Below, in pieces: positions 52,397-61,207 of a stretch of DNA of 64,000 nucleotides. Source of the DNA: Gemmatimonadota bacterium. Its GTDB lineage: Bacteria > Gemmatimonadota > Gemmatimonadetes > Gemmatimonadales > Gemmatimonadaceae. Position 1 is the first letter of the stretch; each line of letters opens with the position of its first letter. The notes below the pieces were generated by a model, which worked only from the letters and a program-made list of their open reading frames with translations, did no database searches and was not told the origin of the DNA. The stretch covers positions 1 through 64,000 of the forward strand of contig JAIOPJ010000026.1 in assembly GCA_021413975.1 (NCBI GenBank). The letters run 5' to 3'. Made by a program: the position numbers and the translations under genes.

Positions 52397-53746
52397 TCAC
52401 GGACGGCGGATGATGATGACCACCTGGCCGGTCTGGCTCGGCTGGTCCTGTCTGGTCCCGTTGCTGACGGGGTCGACGCGCGGCGTCGGCGGGGCCGACA
52501 CCGTCGTCTCGATGGTGGTCGTCACGGTGTTGATGGTCGGCGGATTCACTTCGCGCGTCACGTTGGTGATCGTGGTCTGCAGGCCGCCGAGGGTCGGGCC
52601 CACTGCGCGTCCGGCGACCGCCGCCGTCACGGTGCGCGACTCGCTCCCGGTGGAGAGGCTCGATTCGATGGTGACGGCCGAGACCGCCTCACCCCCGGTC
52701 GCCGCCGTCGCGGCCTCACTGCGTTGCGTCGCCGCGACGAAGCCCGGGTCGAGCGAGCGCGCGTTCTCGAAGAAGCGCGCCGCGTCCTGGACGCGGCCGT
52801 CGTCCATGGCCATGAGGCCGCGGCTGTAGGCGAGGAACGCCTGCAGGTTGTTGGTCGGGCGCCGCTCCACGAGCTGCCGCTCGGCCGGCGTGAGCGCGAC
52901 GCCGATCCGTTCGAACAACTGGAAGACGAGCCGCTTCTCCATGTCGAAGAGCTGGTCGAGCGAGTTCGTGACCTGCGCCGGCGCGCCGATCGAGCCGGTG
53001 CCGACATTCACGAGGGACGCGTCGAGTGAGATCTGGTTCGCACCCGTCTGCTGGATGATGCCGTTCACGAGCGTGCCGGCCTGCATCAGCTTGCCGGCGC
53101 GCACCGCCGTCGCGGCGTCCACGCGTGCCGACTGCGAGAGCTGGATCTCGTCGGCGAGCGCCTGCATGCGGTCACGCTCCACGACGGTGAGGCGCGCCGA
53201 GCGGCTCAGGTCGGTGATCAGCAGGTCGGCCATGCCGCGCTCGAGCGGCTTGAGCGTGCTGTCGGTGCCGCTGAAACGGAGAGGCGGGACCGCGACGGTG
53301 AACTGCGACCCCGGCGTCCGGGAGATGGTCGCCTCGTTGGCGACCGCCGCCTTGGCCGACGCGATCGACTCCTGGCGCGAGAGCGACACGAGGCGCGTGC
53401 GGATCTCCGTCTTGGCGCGGCGCGTCGTGCCGACGTTCAGGTAGGTCTCATAGGCGCGGCGCGCACTGGTCAGGTCGCCCAGCTGCTCGGCGGCGAGCCC
53501 GGTGTAGAGCGCACTCACCCCGTCCTTGGGGTCGAGCTGCCGCGCCTGGTCGAGCACGGTGCGCGCGTCGGCGTAGCGCTTCGCCTTGTAGTAGGCGATG
53601 CCGAGCCCGCGCAGCGCCGCGACGCTCTGCGGCGTGCGGTTGCGCGCGGCTTCGAGCTTGGCGATGGCATCGGTGCCCTGGGCCGCGACGGGCGCGGCGG
53701 CGAGGGACACCAGCATGAGGGCGAGGAACGGTCGGGCGAATCGCAT
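52397..53746 (-). CDS. Exported TPR plus CsgG/FlgO-like protein
   Basis: A 449-residue periplasmic protein with a signal peptide (MRFARPFLALMLVSLAAAPV, cut after AAA or VAA-Q). Residues 28-120 form TPR-like repeats (ALRGLGIAYYKAKRYADART). Residues 148-285 match the CsgG/FlgO fold: FTVAVPPLRFSG, LITDLSRSARLTVVERDRM, AGTLVNGIIQQTGANQISLD. A further TPR-like helix pair covers 300-340. The last 100 residues are threonine/valine-rich and low complexity, ending VVIIIRRP. CsgG proteins form secretion pores or act as outer-membrane assembly factors; lacking a lipobox cysteine, this one is not a classic lipoprotein. It overlaps the barrel gene by 4 nt if that gene starts at 52400. Confidence 0.78.
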   Translation of the reverse strand: MRFARPFLALMLVSLAAAPVAAQGTDAIAKLEAARNRTPQSVAALRGLGIAYYKAKRYADARTVLDQARQLDPKDGVSALYTGLAAEQLGDLTSARRAYETYLNVGTTRRAKTEIRTRLVSLSRQESIASAKAAVANEATISRTPGSQFTVAVPPLRFSGTDSTLKPLERGMADLLITDLSRSARLTVVERDRMQALADEIQLSQSARVDAATAVRAGKLMQAGTLVNGIIQQTGANQISLDASLVNVGTGSIGAPAQVTNSLDQLFDMEKRLVFQLFERIGVALTPAERQLVERRPTNNLQAFLAYSRGLMAMDDGRVQDAARFFENARSLDPGFVAATQRSEAATAATGGEAVSAVTIESSLSTGSESRTVTAAVAGRAVGPTLGGLQTTITNVTREVNPPTINTVTTTIETTVSAPPTPRVDPVSNGTRQDQPSQTGQVVIIIRRP

Positions 53747-53754
53747 CACGTCTC

Positions 53755-54564
53755 CTATCGATCGGGATCCAGCATGTCCTCGAAGCGCAGCCACTGCTTG
53801 TAGAAGTACAGGTCCACGTACCCGGTGGTGCCGTTGCGGTTCTTCCGCACGAGCAGCTCCGTCGCACCCTCCACCCCGGCATCCGGGGCGTACATCTCCT
53901 CGCGATAGAGCGCGAGCACCACGTCGGCCGCCTGCTTCACCGCCCCCATCGTCCCGAAGTCGTCCAGCGTGGGGCGGGCGTCGTCCCGTTCCGCGAGCGA
54001 CGGCAACTGCGCCGTCACCATCACGCACACGTCCTCCGCGACCGCCTCCGCCTTCAGCCGGTAGACCAGGGCGGCGAGTTCCTCGTCCCGAGGGGCAGTG
54101 CCCTCCGCCAACGCCTGCAAGGAATCGACGATCACCACCTGCGCGGACGACTCCCGGCCGCGCAGGCCCAGGGCACTCCCGGGTCCCCGCGACAGTACCT
54201 CGAACCGCGGCGACTGGTCACGCAACCGGACCGCCACCGCGCCGACCGACGCGCGCTGCTGGTCGTCGAGCCGGCCCTGCCGCAGGTCGTCCACCTTCAC
54301 GCGGCCCTCGATCGCGAGGGCCCGTTCCATCACGCGTTCCACCGACATCTCACCGGTCAGGAACGCCACCTTCACGCCCGTCTCGGCCATCCGCAGTGCC
54401 ATCGCCAGCGAGAGCGCGGACTTGCCGCTCCCCACGTCGCCCCCGAGCACGACCAGGTCCCCCGCGCGCACCCCGCCCCCGAGCCAACGGTCGATGCTGG
54501 GGAAACCCGTCCGTACGGTATCGCCCGAGAGCGATCCGTCAGCCACGAGGTCGATCCGCCGCAT
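53755..54564 (-). CDS. Stand-alone DnaB-C-like RecA-fold ATPase
   Basis: A 269-residue ATPase matching only the C-terminal half of replicative helicase DnaB. It has RTGFPSIDRWLGGGVRAGDL, Walker A GGDVGSGKS (41-49), the H1a-like FLTGEMSVERVMERAL, Walker B VVIVDSLQAL (D147), and the late block LLVRKNRNGTTGYVDLYF that carries the arginine-finger region. The N-terminal DnaG-binding domain is absent, so it cannot be the main replicative helicase. Proteins like this include KaiC/RadA relatives and phage helicases. It lies 8 nt before the CsgG-like gene and appears to share its promoter. Confidence 0.82.
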   Translation of the reverse strand: MRRIDLVADGSLSGDTVRTGFPSIDRWLGGGVRAGDLVVLGGDVGSGKSALSLAMALRMAETGVKVAFLTGEMSVERVMERALAIEGRVKVDDLRQGRLDDQQRASVGAVAVRLRDQSPRFEVLSRGPGSALGLRGRESSAQVVIVDSLQALAEGTAPRDEELAALVYRLKAEAVAEDVCVMVTAQLPSLAERDDARPTLDDFGTMGAVKQAADVVLALYREEMYAPDAGVEGATELLVRKNRNGTTGYVDLYFYKQWLRFEDMLDPDR

Positions 54565-54639
54565 GACGCGGGAGATCGGGGAGATGTCGGTCGGGCGCAG
54601 GGATCCTCGGGACGACTCTAAGGTTTGGATCGGTCCATC

Positions 54640-55077
54640 CTATTCTACGGGGCGTTCACCAAGTCCGGCAAGCTGGAGCGCGTCGAGCCGCAGCCCGGCG
54701 ACGAGACGCACCAACTCTGAACGTGATGCCCGGTCGAGGTGCGGCGCGGTGACCTCGGTCACCGCATCCACCGCTTCTGCCACCGCGTTCCGGTCGCCCG
54801 TGGCGGTCGTGGCGAACGCCCGCAGGAAGGCCGTCCGCGCCCTGGCCGGGACCGTGAGGGCGACCAGCCAGGCCCTGGCCGCTTCGGCCCGGTTCTCCCG
54901 CACCGCCTGGTCCAGCGGAACGGGGAGCCGGAGACCGCTCGCGAGCCGCACCACCATCACCGCCCCCATGAGCGTCTCCCGGGCCCCGCCCAGCCCGGCC
55001 CGACCCGCGGCCGAGAGCAATGCCGGGCAGGCGAAGGTCGCACGGAGGGGCGCGAAGGGAGGGGAGGTCTGAGGCAC
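54640..55077 (-). CDS. Hypothetical alanine/arginine-rich protein
   Basis: A 145-residue, mostly helical protein (AVRENRAEAARAWLVALTVP; RTAFLRAFATTATGDRNAVA). It has no signal peptide, membrane helix or motif I recognise. The GTG start at 55077 lacks a ribosome site, so its true start may be one of the later GTG or ATG codons. It is kept because no better gene explains the interval and its amino-acid make-up is that of a normal helical protein; an opposing open frame (54739-55203) reads as shadow sequence. It is divergent from the ABC exporter. Confidence 0.5.
   Translation of the reverse strand: MPQTSPPFAPLRATFACPALLSAAGRAGLGGARETLMGAVMVVRLASGLRLPVPLDQAVRENRAEAARAWLVALTVPARARTAFLRAFATTATGDRNAVAEAVDAVTEVTAPHLDRASRSELVRLVAGLRLDALQLAGLGERPVE
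54642..54671 (-). promoter_or_regulatory. Sigma-70-like promoter for the DnaB-like/CsgG-like/barrel operon
   Basis: On the minus strand TTGCCG (54666-54671), 18-bp spacer, TAGAAT (54642-54647). It overlaps the 3' end of the hypothetical gene upstream and would start transcripts near 54634, about 70 nt before the ATPase start codon. Confidence 0.4.
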
Positions 55078-55202
55078 CTGCGGAAAGTGCCGCTCGTGAG
55101 GCGGGGTCCGGAAGGGGTCGCGGTTGGAACGACCGCCGCGCGCGGGCTATCTTCCCCTTCCATGACTCTCAGGGCCTTCCCGCGCACCCATCCCGGCCGC
55201 TG

Positions 55203-57029
55203 ATGCGAGTCTACCGCCGGCTGCTGCAGTTCCTCCGCCCCCACGCCTGGCGCCTGGGGGGGAACGTCTTCTTCAACGTGGTCGCGGCGGCGCTCGACGG
55301 CATCGCCTTCACGTTGCTGATCCCGTTCCTCAACACCCTCTTCGGGCTCGACACCAAGATCGCGGGCGGGATGGGCTGGCTCACGGCCCTGCAGACCTGG
55401 CTGATCGGGCCGTTCCTCGACGCCGGCGACCCCATGGGGTCGCTGCGTGCCGTGATCCTGGTGATCATGGCGATGGTGGCGGTGAAGAACCTCTTCCTCT
55501 GGGCCGGCGGGCAGTTCGGCGCCTCGTTGCAGGAGTTCATCACGCGCGACCTCCGCGCGGCCGTCTTCTCGCACATGCAGCGGCTCCCGCTCACCTGGTT
55601 CGGCCGCACCAAGACGGGGCAGATCATCTCGCGCGTCCTCGCCGACACCGAGCAGACCAAGATCATCCTCTCCGAGGTCGCCACGCGGACGGTCCAGAAC
55701 GCGGCGACCATCCTCGTCACGGTGGTCATCCTCTTCCGGATGTCGCCCCGCCTCACGCTCGTCGCGCTGGTGATCGCACCGCTCGTGATGGCCGTCCTCC
55801 AGCCGCTGCTGCGCAAGCTGCGCAAGGGGCACCGCCGGCTCCGCAACGAGTACGGCGAGATGACGAGCGTGCTGCAGGAGGTCGTGAGCGGCATCAAGCT
55901 CGTGAAGTCCTTCCGCGGCGAGCCCTACGAGGACGAGCGCTTCATCGGTGCCTCGGCGCGCTACTCGCGCGGCATGACCCGGATGCAGCGGCTCTCGCTG
56001 CTCTCGAGCCCGCTCACCGAGGTGCTCGGCACGATCATCGCCATGGGCGTGCTCTGGATCGGCGCCGGCGAGGTGCTCAAGGAGGTCCCGACGATGGACG
56101 GTGGCATCCTCATCACGTTCATGGTGCTCGTGATGCGGCTGCTGCAACCGATCAAGCAGCTCTCGCAGGCGCCCACCACGGCGCAGCAGTCGCTCGCCGC
56201 CGCCGAGCGCCTCTTCGAGGTGCTCGACCAGCCGGCGGAGACGCAGACCGATCGTGGTACGCGCGAGGTCCATGAGCTCCGCGAGGGGGTCGCGTTCGAG
56301 CAGGTGAGCTTCGCCTACGGCGACGAACCGGTGCTCACCGACGTCAGCCTGACGGCGCGCCGCGGCGAGATCGTGGCCCTGGTCGGCGCGAGCGGCGCCG
56401 GCAAGAGCACGCTCGTCGATCTCATCCCGCGCTTCATCGAGCCGACGCGCGGGCGCGTGCTCGTCGACGGGACCGACGCGCGCGAGATCCGTCTCTCGTC
56501 GCTGCGCGCACTCACCGGCATCGTCAGCCAGGACACCGTCCTCTTCAACGACACGGTGCGCGCCAACATCGCCTACGGTGCCGAGGACCGGTACTCGCAC
56601 GAGCAGGTCGAGGCCGCGGCCCGCGCGGCCAACGCGCACGACTTCATCCTCGCGCTCCCGCAGGGCTACGGCACCGTGCTCGGCGAACGCGGTACGCGAC
56701 TCTCGGGGGGCCAGCGGCAGCGCCTCGCGATCGCCCGTGCCCTGCTCACCGATCCGCCGATCCTGATCCTCGACGAGGCCACCTCGGCGCTCGATACCGA
56801 GAGCGAACGGCTCGTGCAGGAGGCGATCGACCGGCTCCTCGCCGGCCGCACCGTGTTCGTCATCGCGCACCGGCTCTCGACGATCGTCCACGCGACGCAG
56901 ATCCTCGTGCTCGAGCGCGGCCGCGTGGTCGAGCGCGGCACGCACGCGGAGCTGCTCGCGCGCGGTGGCGCGTACGCGCGATTGCACGCCATGCAGCAGC
57001 GCCCGGGGGCAGCCGTTGCCGCCGGCTGA
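55203..57029 (+). CDS. MsbA-like ABC exporter
   Basis: A 608-residue half-transporter. Six membrane helices span about residues 15-330, with the first coupling region near FSHMQRLPLTWFGRTKTGQI. The ATPase domain has Walker A GASGAGKST (395-403), Q-loop IVSQDTVLFND, signature LSGGQRQRLAIARALL, Walker B ILILDEATSALD and H-loop VIAHRLSTI. It is followed 21 nt later by an LpxL-type acyltransferase, which makes lipid A-core export the most likely job. The ATG at 55203 is chosen because the family begins with a short basic RRLLQFLRPHAW segment. Confidence 0.92.
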   Translation: MRVYRRLLQFLRPHAWRLGGNVFFNVVAAALDGIAFTLLIPFLNTLFGLDTKIAGGMGWLTALQTWLIGPFLDAGDPMGSLRAVILVIMAMVAVKNLFLWAGGQFGASLQEFITRDLRAAVFSHMQRLPLTWFGRTKTGQIISRVLADTEQTKIILSEVATRTVQNAATILVTVVILFRMSPRLTLVALVIAPLVMAVLQPLLRKLRKGHRRLRNEYGEMTSVLQEVVSGIKLVKSFRGEPYEDERFIGASARYSRGMTRMQRLSLLSSPLTEVLGTIIAMGVLWIGAGEVLKEVPTMDGGILITFMVLVMRLLQPIKQLSQAPTTAQQSLAAAERLFEVLDQPAETQTDRGTREVHELREGVAFEQVSFAYGDEPVLTDVSLTARRGEIVALVGASGAGKSTLVDLIPRFIEPTRGRVLVDGTDAREIRLSSLRALTGIVSQDTVLFNDTVRANIAYGAEDRYSHEQVEAAARAANAHDFILALPQGYGTVLGERGTRLSGGQRQRLAIARALLTDPPILILDEATSALDTESERLVQEAIDRLLAGRTVFVIAHRLSTIVHATQILVLERGRVVERGTHAELLARGGAYARLHAMQQRPGAAVAAG

Positions 57030-57050
57030 CGCCGTGCGCCCCCTGCGCCC

Positions 57051-58022
57051 ATGACCGCGCCCGCCGCTCCCGTCGCTCCGGGTGCTCCCGCGCGGCAGGT
57101 CGCCGCACCGACCTTCGTGCACCGGGTCGAGTACGGACTGCTGCGCCTGATCGCGACGGCACTGCGCCCATTCGGCTGGCGCACCGCGTCGGCGGTCGGT
57201 GCCGCGCTCGGCGGGCTCGCCTGGTGGCCCTTCCGCATCCGCGCCGATCGGGTGGAGCGCACCATCCGCGCCTGCTTCCCCGAGTTCAGCGACGCGCGCG
57301 TGCGCGAGGTCGCGCGGGAGAGCTACCGCAGTCTCGGCCGCACCTCGATCGAGAGCATCGCCCTCTCCCGCGCGACCACGGAGGATGTGCTCGCCGCCTT
57401 CTCCGACGCGCCGCACTACGACGTGCTCGAGCGCGCCTTCGCGCAGGGCAAGGGCGTCATCCTCGTCGCCGGTCATGTCGGCAACTGGGAGCTCTCGGCG
57501 GCCTACATGACGGCGCGCGGCCTGCCGATCGACGCGATCGCGATGCACATGGTGAACCCGCTCTCCGACGCCTTCTTCAAGCGCACCCGCGAGCGCTTCG
57601 GGACGCGCGTGATCTTCGACGACCAGGCGGTGCGTGCGATCCCCCGCGCGCTCAAGGAGGGGCGCGGTATCGGGTTCCTCTCGGACCAGAGCGCCAAGGG
57701 GCTCGCGAGCACCTTCGTCCCTTTCTTCGGCCGGCCGGCGCGCACGCCGCGCGGCGCGGCGGTCTTCGCGTTGCGCAATGACCTGCCCATGGTGTTCGTC
57801 GCGGCGCTCCGCCGCCCCGACGGCCGCTACACCGCGCACTTCGAGGACGTCCCGCTCGTGCGCACCGGTGACCGCGAGGCGGATGTCGACGCCACCGTGA
57901 TCCGCTACACCCAGGTGCTCGAGCGACTGGTGCGCGAACACCCCGAGCAGTACTTCTGGCAGCATCGCCGGTGGAAGGGACAGCCGAGCGACACGCCGCC
58001 GGAACTCCTCATGCCCCGCTAG
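57051..58022 (+). CDS. lpxL: Lysophospholipid/lipid A acyltransferase (LpxL/HtrB family)
   Basis: A 323-residue membrane-associated acyltransferase. The HX4E catalytic motif is H142-VGNW-E147. Further family blocks are FFKRTRERFGTRVIF, IGFLSDQSAKG with FVPFFGRPARTPRG, and the terminal YFWQHRRWKGQP. These enzymes add secondary acyl chains to the Kdo2-lipid A precursor. The gene lies right after the MsbA-like exporter, as fits lipid A maturation before export. A proline/alanine-rich 20-residue N-terminus precedes the usual start, so the true start might be later. Confidence 0.9.
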   Translation: MTAPAAPVAPGAPARQVAAPTFVHRVEYGLLRLIATALRPFGWRTASAVGAALGGLAWWPFRIRADRVERTIRACFPEFSDARVREVARESYRSLGRTSIESIALSRATTEDVLAAFSDAPHYDVLERAFAQGKGVILVAGHVGNWELSAAYMTARGLPIDAIAMHMVNPLSDAFFKRTRERFGTRVIFDDQAVRAIPRALKEGRGIGFLSDQSAKGLASTFVPFFGRPARTPRGAAVFALRNDLPMVFVAALRRPDGRYTAHFEDVPLVRTGDREADVDATVIRYTQVLERLVREHPEQYFWQHRRWKGQPSDTPPELLMPR

Positions 58023-58058
58023 CATGTCGTGCCACACACCCGCCCGAGCCCACCATCC

Positions 58059-59222
58059 ATGAGCGAGTATCCGCACGACCTCGCCGCCCTGCGCGCGCGG
58101 GAGTTCCCGTGGGAAGCGCGCGGTGACGCGATCCACTTCGACCATGCCTCGGTGGGTCCGATCCCGCAGCGCGCCCGCGACGCGCTCGATGCCTACGGCC
58201 TCAAGCGCGCCGAGCCGCACCGGCTCGGCATGGATGATTTCTTCCCCGTGCTCGACCGCGCGCGCACGCTCGTCGGCAAGCTCGTCGGGGCGAGCGCGGG
58301 CGAGGTCGTGCTCACGACGAACACCAGCTGGGGCGTCAACCTCGCCGCGTACTCGCTGCCGCTCGGTCCCGGCGACATCGTGCTCGGCAGTCAGGGCGAG
58401 TTCCCGGCCAACGTCTATCCATGGATGTCGGCGGCCAAGGCGCGCGGCTTCACCTACGAGCTGCTTCCGCTCGCCGGGACCGGTCCGGATGTGGCGGCCG
58501 TCCTGTCCCGCATCGACCAGGACCCGCGCGTGAAGGCGGTCGCCCTCTCCTGGGTCTCGTTCTGGAGCGGGGCGCGCATCGACCTCGGGGCCATCGGCGC
58601 GGCCTGTCGTGCGCGCGGGATCTGGTTCGCGGTCGACGCCATCCAGGGGCTGGGCCCGCTCGTGCTCGACGTGCGCACGACGCCGGTGGACATCCTCTCC
58701 TGCGGCGCGCAGAAGTGGCTCTGTTCGCCCTGGGGAGCCGGCTTCGCGTACATGCGGCATGGCCTCGTCGCCGCGCTCGAACCGCCCGCGGCCGGCTGGC
58801 TCGCGCAGGCGAGCTCGGGCGACTTCGGCCGCTTCCTCGACTACGACCCGGCGTGGCACGCCGATGCGCGCAAGTTCGAGGTCGGGACCATCCCCTATCA
58901 GGACATCGTGGGGATGAACGAGGCGCTGGCGTTGTTGCTCGAGCTGGGGCCGTCACGGGTCGAGGCCCACGTGCGTGCGATCACGACCGAGCTGCTCGAC
59001 TGGGCCCAGGGCGCCGCCGGGGTGCGGATCCTGACGCCGCTGGCAGAGGAGCGCCGCGCCGGCATCGTCGCCTTCACCACGCCCGACGTCGATGGGGACT
59101 CGGCGAAGCTGCGCGCGGCGAAGGTCACGCACTCGGTGCGCGAGGGGGCGATCCGCCTCTCGCCGCACTTCCACAACACGCTGCAAGAGGTCGAGGTCGT
59201 GATCGCGGCGATCGGCCGGTAG
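58059..59222 (+). CDS. Class V aminotransferase (cysteine desulfurase-like fold)
   Basis: A 387-residue PLP enzyme. The fold begins with IHFDHASVGPIPQRARDAL; the PLP-phosphate site is TTNTSWGVNLAAY, the pyridine-binding aspartate D193 is in FAVDAIQGLGPL, and the Schiff-base lysine K219 is in SCGAQKWL. The catalytic cysteine loop of true cysteine desulfurases is not evident, so isopenicillin-N-epimerase-like or kynureninase-like members are closer. The ATG at 58059 is preferred to a GTG 30 nt upstream. No neighbour explains its substrate. Confidence 0.86.
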   Translation: MSEYPHDLAALRAREFPWEARGDAIHFDHASVGPIPQRARDALDAYGLKRAEPHRLGMDDFFPVLDRARTLVGKLVGASAGEVVLTTNTSWGVNLAAYSLPLGPGDIVLGSQGEFPANVYPWMSAAKARGFTYELLPLAGTGPDVAAVLSRIDQDPRVKAVALSWVSFWSGARIDLGAIGAACRARGIWFAVDAIQGLGPLVLDVRTTPVDILSCGAQKWLCSPWGAGFAYMRHGLVAALEPPAAGWLAQASSGDFGRFLDYDPAWHADARKFEVGTIPYQDIVGMNEALALLLELGPSRVEAHVRAITTELLDWAQGAAGVRILTPLAEERRAGIVAFTTPDVDGDSAKLRAAKVTHSVREGAIRLSPHFHNTLQEVEVVIAAIGR

Positions 59223-59250
59223 GGCTTCGACCCGCGGTTATCTTTCGCCG

Positions 59251-60930
59251 GTGACCGCCCCCGCCTCCGCTCAGGAACGCCCCCTCGACGCGCTCATCGC
59301 GCGGCGCCGGACCTTCGCGATCATCTCGCACCCCGACGCCGGCAAGACGACGCTCACCGAGAAGCTGCTGCTCTACGGCGGCGCCATCCACCAGGCCGGG
59401 GCGGTGAAGGCCCGCAAGTCGCAGCGCCACGCGACCTCGGACTGGATGGCCCTCGAGCAGGAACGCGGCATCTCGGTCACGTCGTCGGTGCTGCAGTTCG
59501 AGTACCTCGGCTACCAGGTGAACCTCCTCGACACACCGGGTCACCAGGACTTCGGCGAGGACACGTATCGCGTGCTCATCGCCGCCGACAGCGCCGTCAT
59601 GCTGCTCGACAACCGCAAGGGCGTCGAGGAACGCACGCGGCAGTTGTTCGACGTCTGCCGCCGGCGCCGCATGCCGATCTTCACCGTGGTCAACAAGTGC
59701 GACCGCGTGGGCGAGGACCCGCTCAAGCTCGTGAGCGACCTCGAGAACGACCTCGGCATCACCGCGGTCGCGGCGCACTGGCCGATCCATCAGGACACGG
59801 CGGAGCAGGGCACCGTCTTCGTCGGCGTCTACGATCGGCGCCGCAAGCGTGCCTATCTCTTCGAGCGGGGCAAGCACCACGGCGCCAAGCGCGTCGAGAC
59901 CGAGACGCTCGACCTCACCGGCGCCGACGATCACCGGCTCGTCGAGGCCCTCGGTGGCGATGACACCGCGCTCGCGGCGGTCGCCAAGCTCGCGCACGAC
60001 ATCGAACTGCTCGACATGGCGGGGCACGAGTTCGACGCCGAGGCGATCCTCGCCGGCGAGCAGACGCCCGTCTACTTCGCCTCGGCGATGACGAACTTCG
60101 GCGTCGAGGCCTTCCTGCAGGACTTCCTCCCGCTCGCCCCGCCGCCGGTCGCACGCGAGAGCTCCGCGGGCCCGGTGTCGCCCGCGAACGCTGCCTTCAC
60201 CGGCTTCGTGTTCAAGGTGCAGGCGAACATGGACCCGCGGCATCACGACCGCATCGCCTTCGTGCGCGTCTGCTCGGGGCGCTACTTCGCCGGGCTCGAC
60301 GTGGTCCACGTGCGCACCGGCAAGGGCTTCAAGCTCGCGCCGCCGCAGCAGTTCCTCGGTCGCGAACGCGCGTTCGCCGAGGAGGCGCTGCCGGGCGACG
60401 TCGTCGGCGTGCACGACCGCGGACTGCTGCGCATCGGCGACACGCTCGCCACGCCCGACGCGCCCAAGAGCGCCGACGGGAAGCTTCTCGAGTACGTCGG
60501 CATCCCCCGTTTCGCGCCGGAACACTTCGCGCGCATCCTCTCCAAGGACCCGCTGCGACGGAAGGCGCTCGACAAGGGGCTCCGCGAACTCACCGAGGAG
60601 GGGGCGGCGCAGGTCTTCTTCGCCGAATCGCAGATGGGGCCGATCCCCATCGTCGGCGCCGTGGGCCTGCTGCAGTTCGACGTGATGCTGCACCGGCTCG
60701 AGCACGAGTACGGCGCGCCCTGCTCGCTCGAGAAGCTCCCGTTCCGGTACCCGCGGTGGGTGACGGGGTCCGCCGCCGAGATCCAGAGGCTCGGCGAGTC
60801 GCAGGACCTGTCGCTTCTATATGACGCCAAGAACCATCCCGTGATCCTCTTCCGGGACGAGTGGCGACTGCGCTGGGCGCTCGAGCGCGCCGAGGGGCTG
60901 GGGCTCGCGTACCACGAGGCTGCGCCCTAG
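59251..60930 (+). CDS. prfC: Peptide chain release factor 3
   Basis: A 559-residue GTPase that removes RF1/RF2 from the ribosome after termination. G1 is ISHPDAGKTTLTEKLL, G3 LLDTPGHQDFGEDT, and G4 VVNKCDRVG. The RF3-specific block QRHATSDWMALEQERGISV (switch region) and the domain IV text SQMGPIPIVGAVGLLQFDV are present. It is slightly longer than the E. coli protein. The GTG at 59251 lies 28 nt after the aminotransferase gene. Confidence 0.96.
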   Translation: MTAPASAQERPLDALIARRRTFAIISHPDAGKTTLTEKLLLYGGAIHQAGAVKARKSQRHATSDWMALEQERGISVTSSVLQFEYLGYQVNLLDTPGHQDFGEDTYRVLIAADSAVMLLDNRKGVEERTRQLFDVCRRRRMPIFTVVNKCDRVGEDPLKLVSDLENDLGITAVAAHWPIHQDTAEQGTVFVGVYDRRRKRAYLFERGKHHGAKRVETETLDLTGADDHRLVEALGGDDTALAAVAKLAHDIELLDMAGHEFDAEAILAGEQTPVYFASAMTNFGVEAFLQDFLPLAPPPVARESSAGPVSPANAAFTGFVFKVQANMDPRHHDRIAFVRVCSGRYFAGLDVVHVRTGKGFKLAPPQQFLGRERAFAEEALPGDVVGVHDRGLLRIGDTLATPDAPKSADGKLLEYVGIPRFAPEHFARILSKDPLRRKALDKGLRELTEEGAAQVFFAESQMGPIPIVGAVGLLQFDVMLHRLEHEYGAPCSLEKLPFRYPRWVTGSAAEIQRLGESQDLSLLYDAKNHPVILFRDEWRLRWALERAEGLGLAYHEAAP

Positions 60931-60975
60931 GTCCTGGCCGCGAAGGTCGGGTCGAACGGTCACTGCTACTGCCTT

Positions 60976-61049
60976 CACCACCGAGGCACCGAGAGCACCG
61001 GGAACAGCGTGTGCGCTGGTCCCTCGGTGTCCTCGGTGCATCGGTGGTG
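60976..61049. repeat. Long imperfect hairpin made of CACCGAG-type repeats
   Basis: Left arm 60976-61003 and right arm 61020-61049 pair along about 28 nt, with a further perfect inner stem CAGCG/CGCTG (61005-61018, TGTG loop). Each arm itself consists of short CACCGAGG-like repeats. It lies 45 nt after prfC and ends about 160 nt before the TonB-receptor start. It could end prfC transcription or be a dispersed repeat element. The rest of 60931-61207 shows nothing clear. Confidence 0.75.
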
Positions 61050-61207
61050 CGTGCCGTTGCCGTTCGGCTCCCCGGGGTAATTCCAAACCCTTTCCGCCCC
61101 CAATCCGTACTAACAGCAACCGGATGCAACCGTCTGACGCTGCACAGGGTCAGACCCTTCGTATCCCCGAGCCCGACCGCGCTTCCCACTCCGCATCCGA
61201 GTCCATC

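Noticed and set aside
54739-55203. Plus-strand open frame of 154 codons leading into the ABC exporter
   Set aside because: Very high Arg/His/Pro content and overlap with a more normal minus-strand frame; the ABC protein starts cleanly at 55203.
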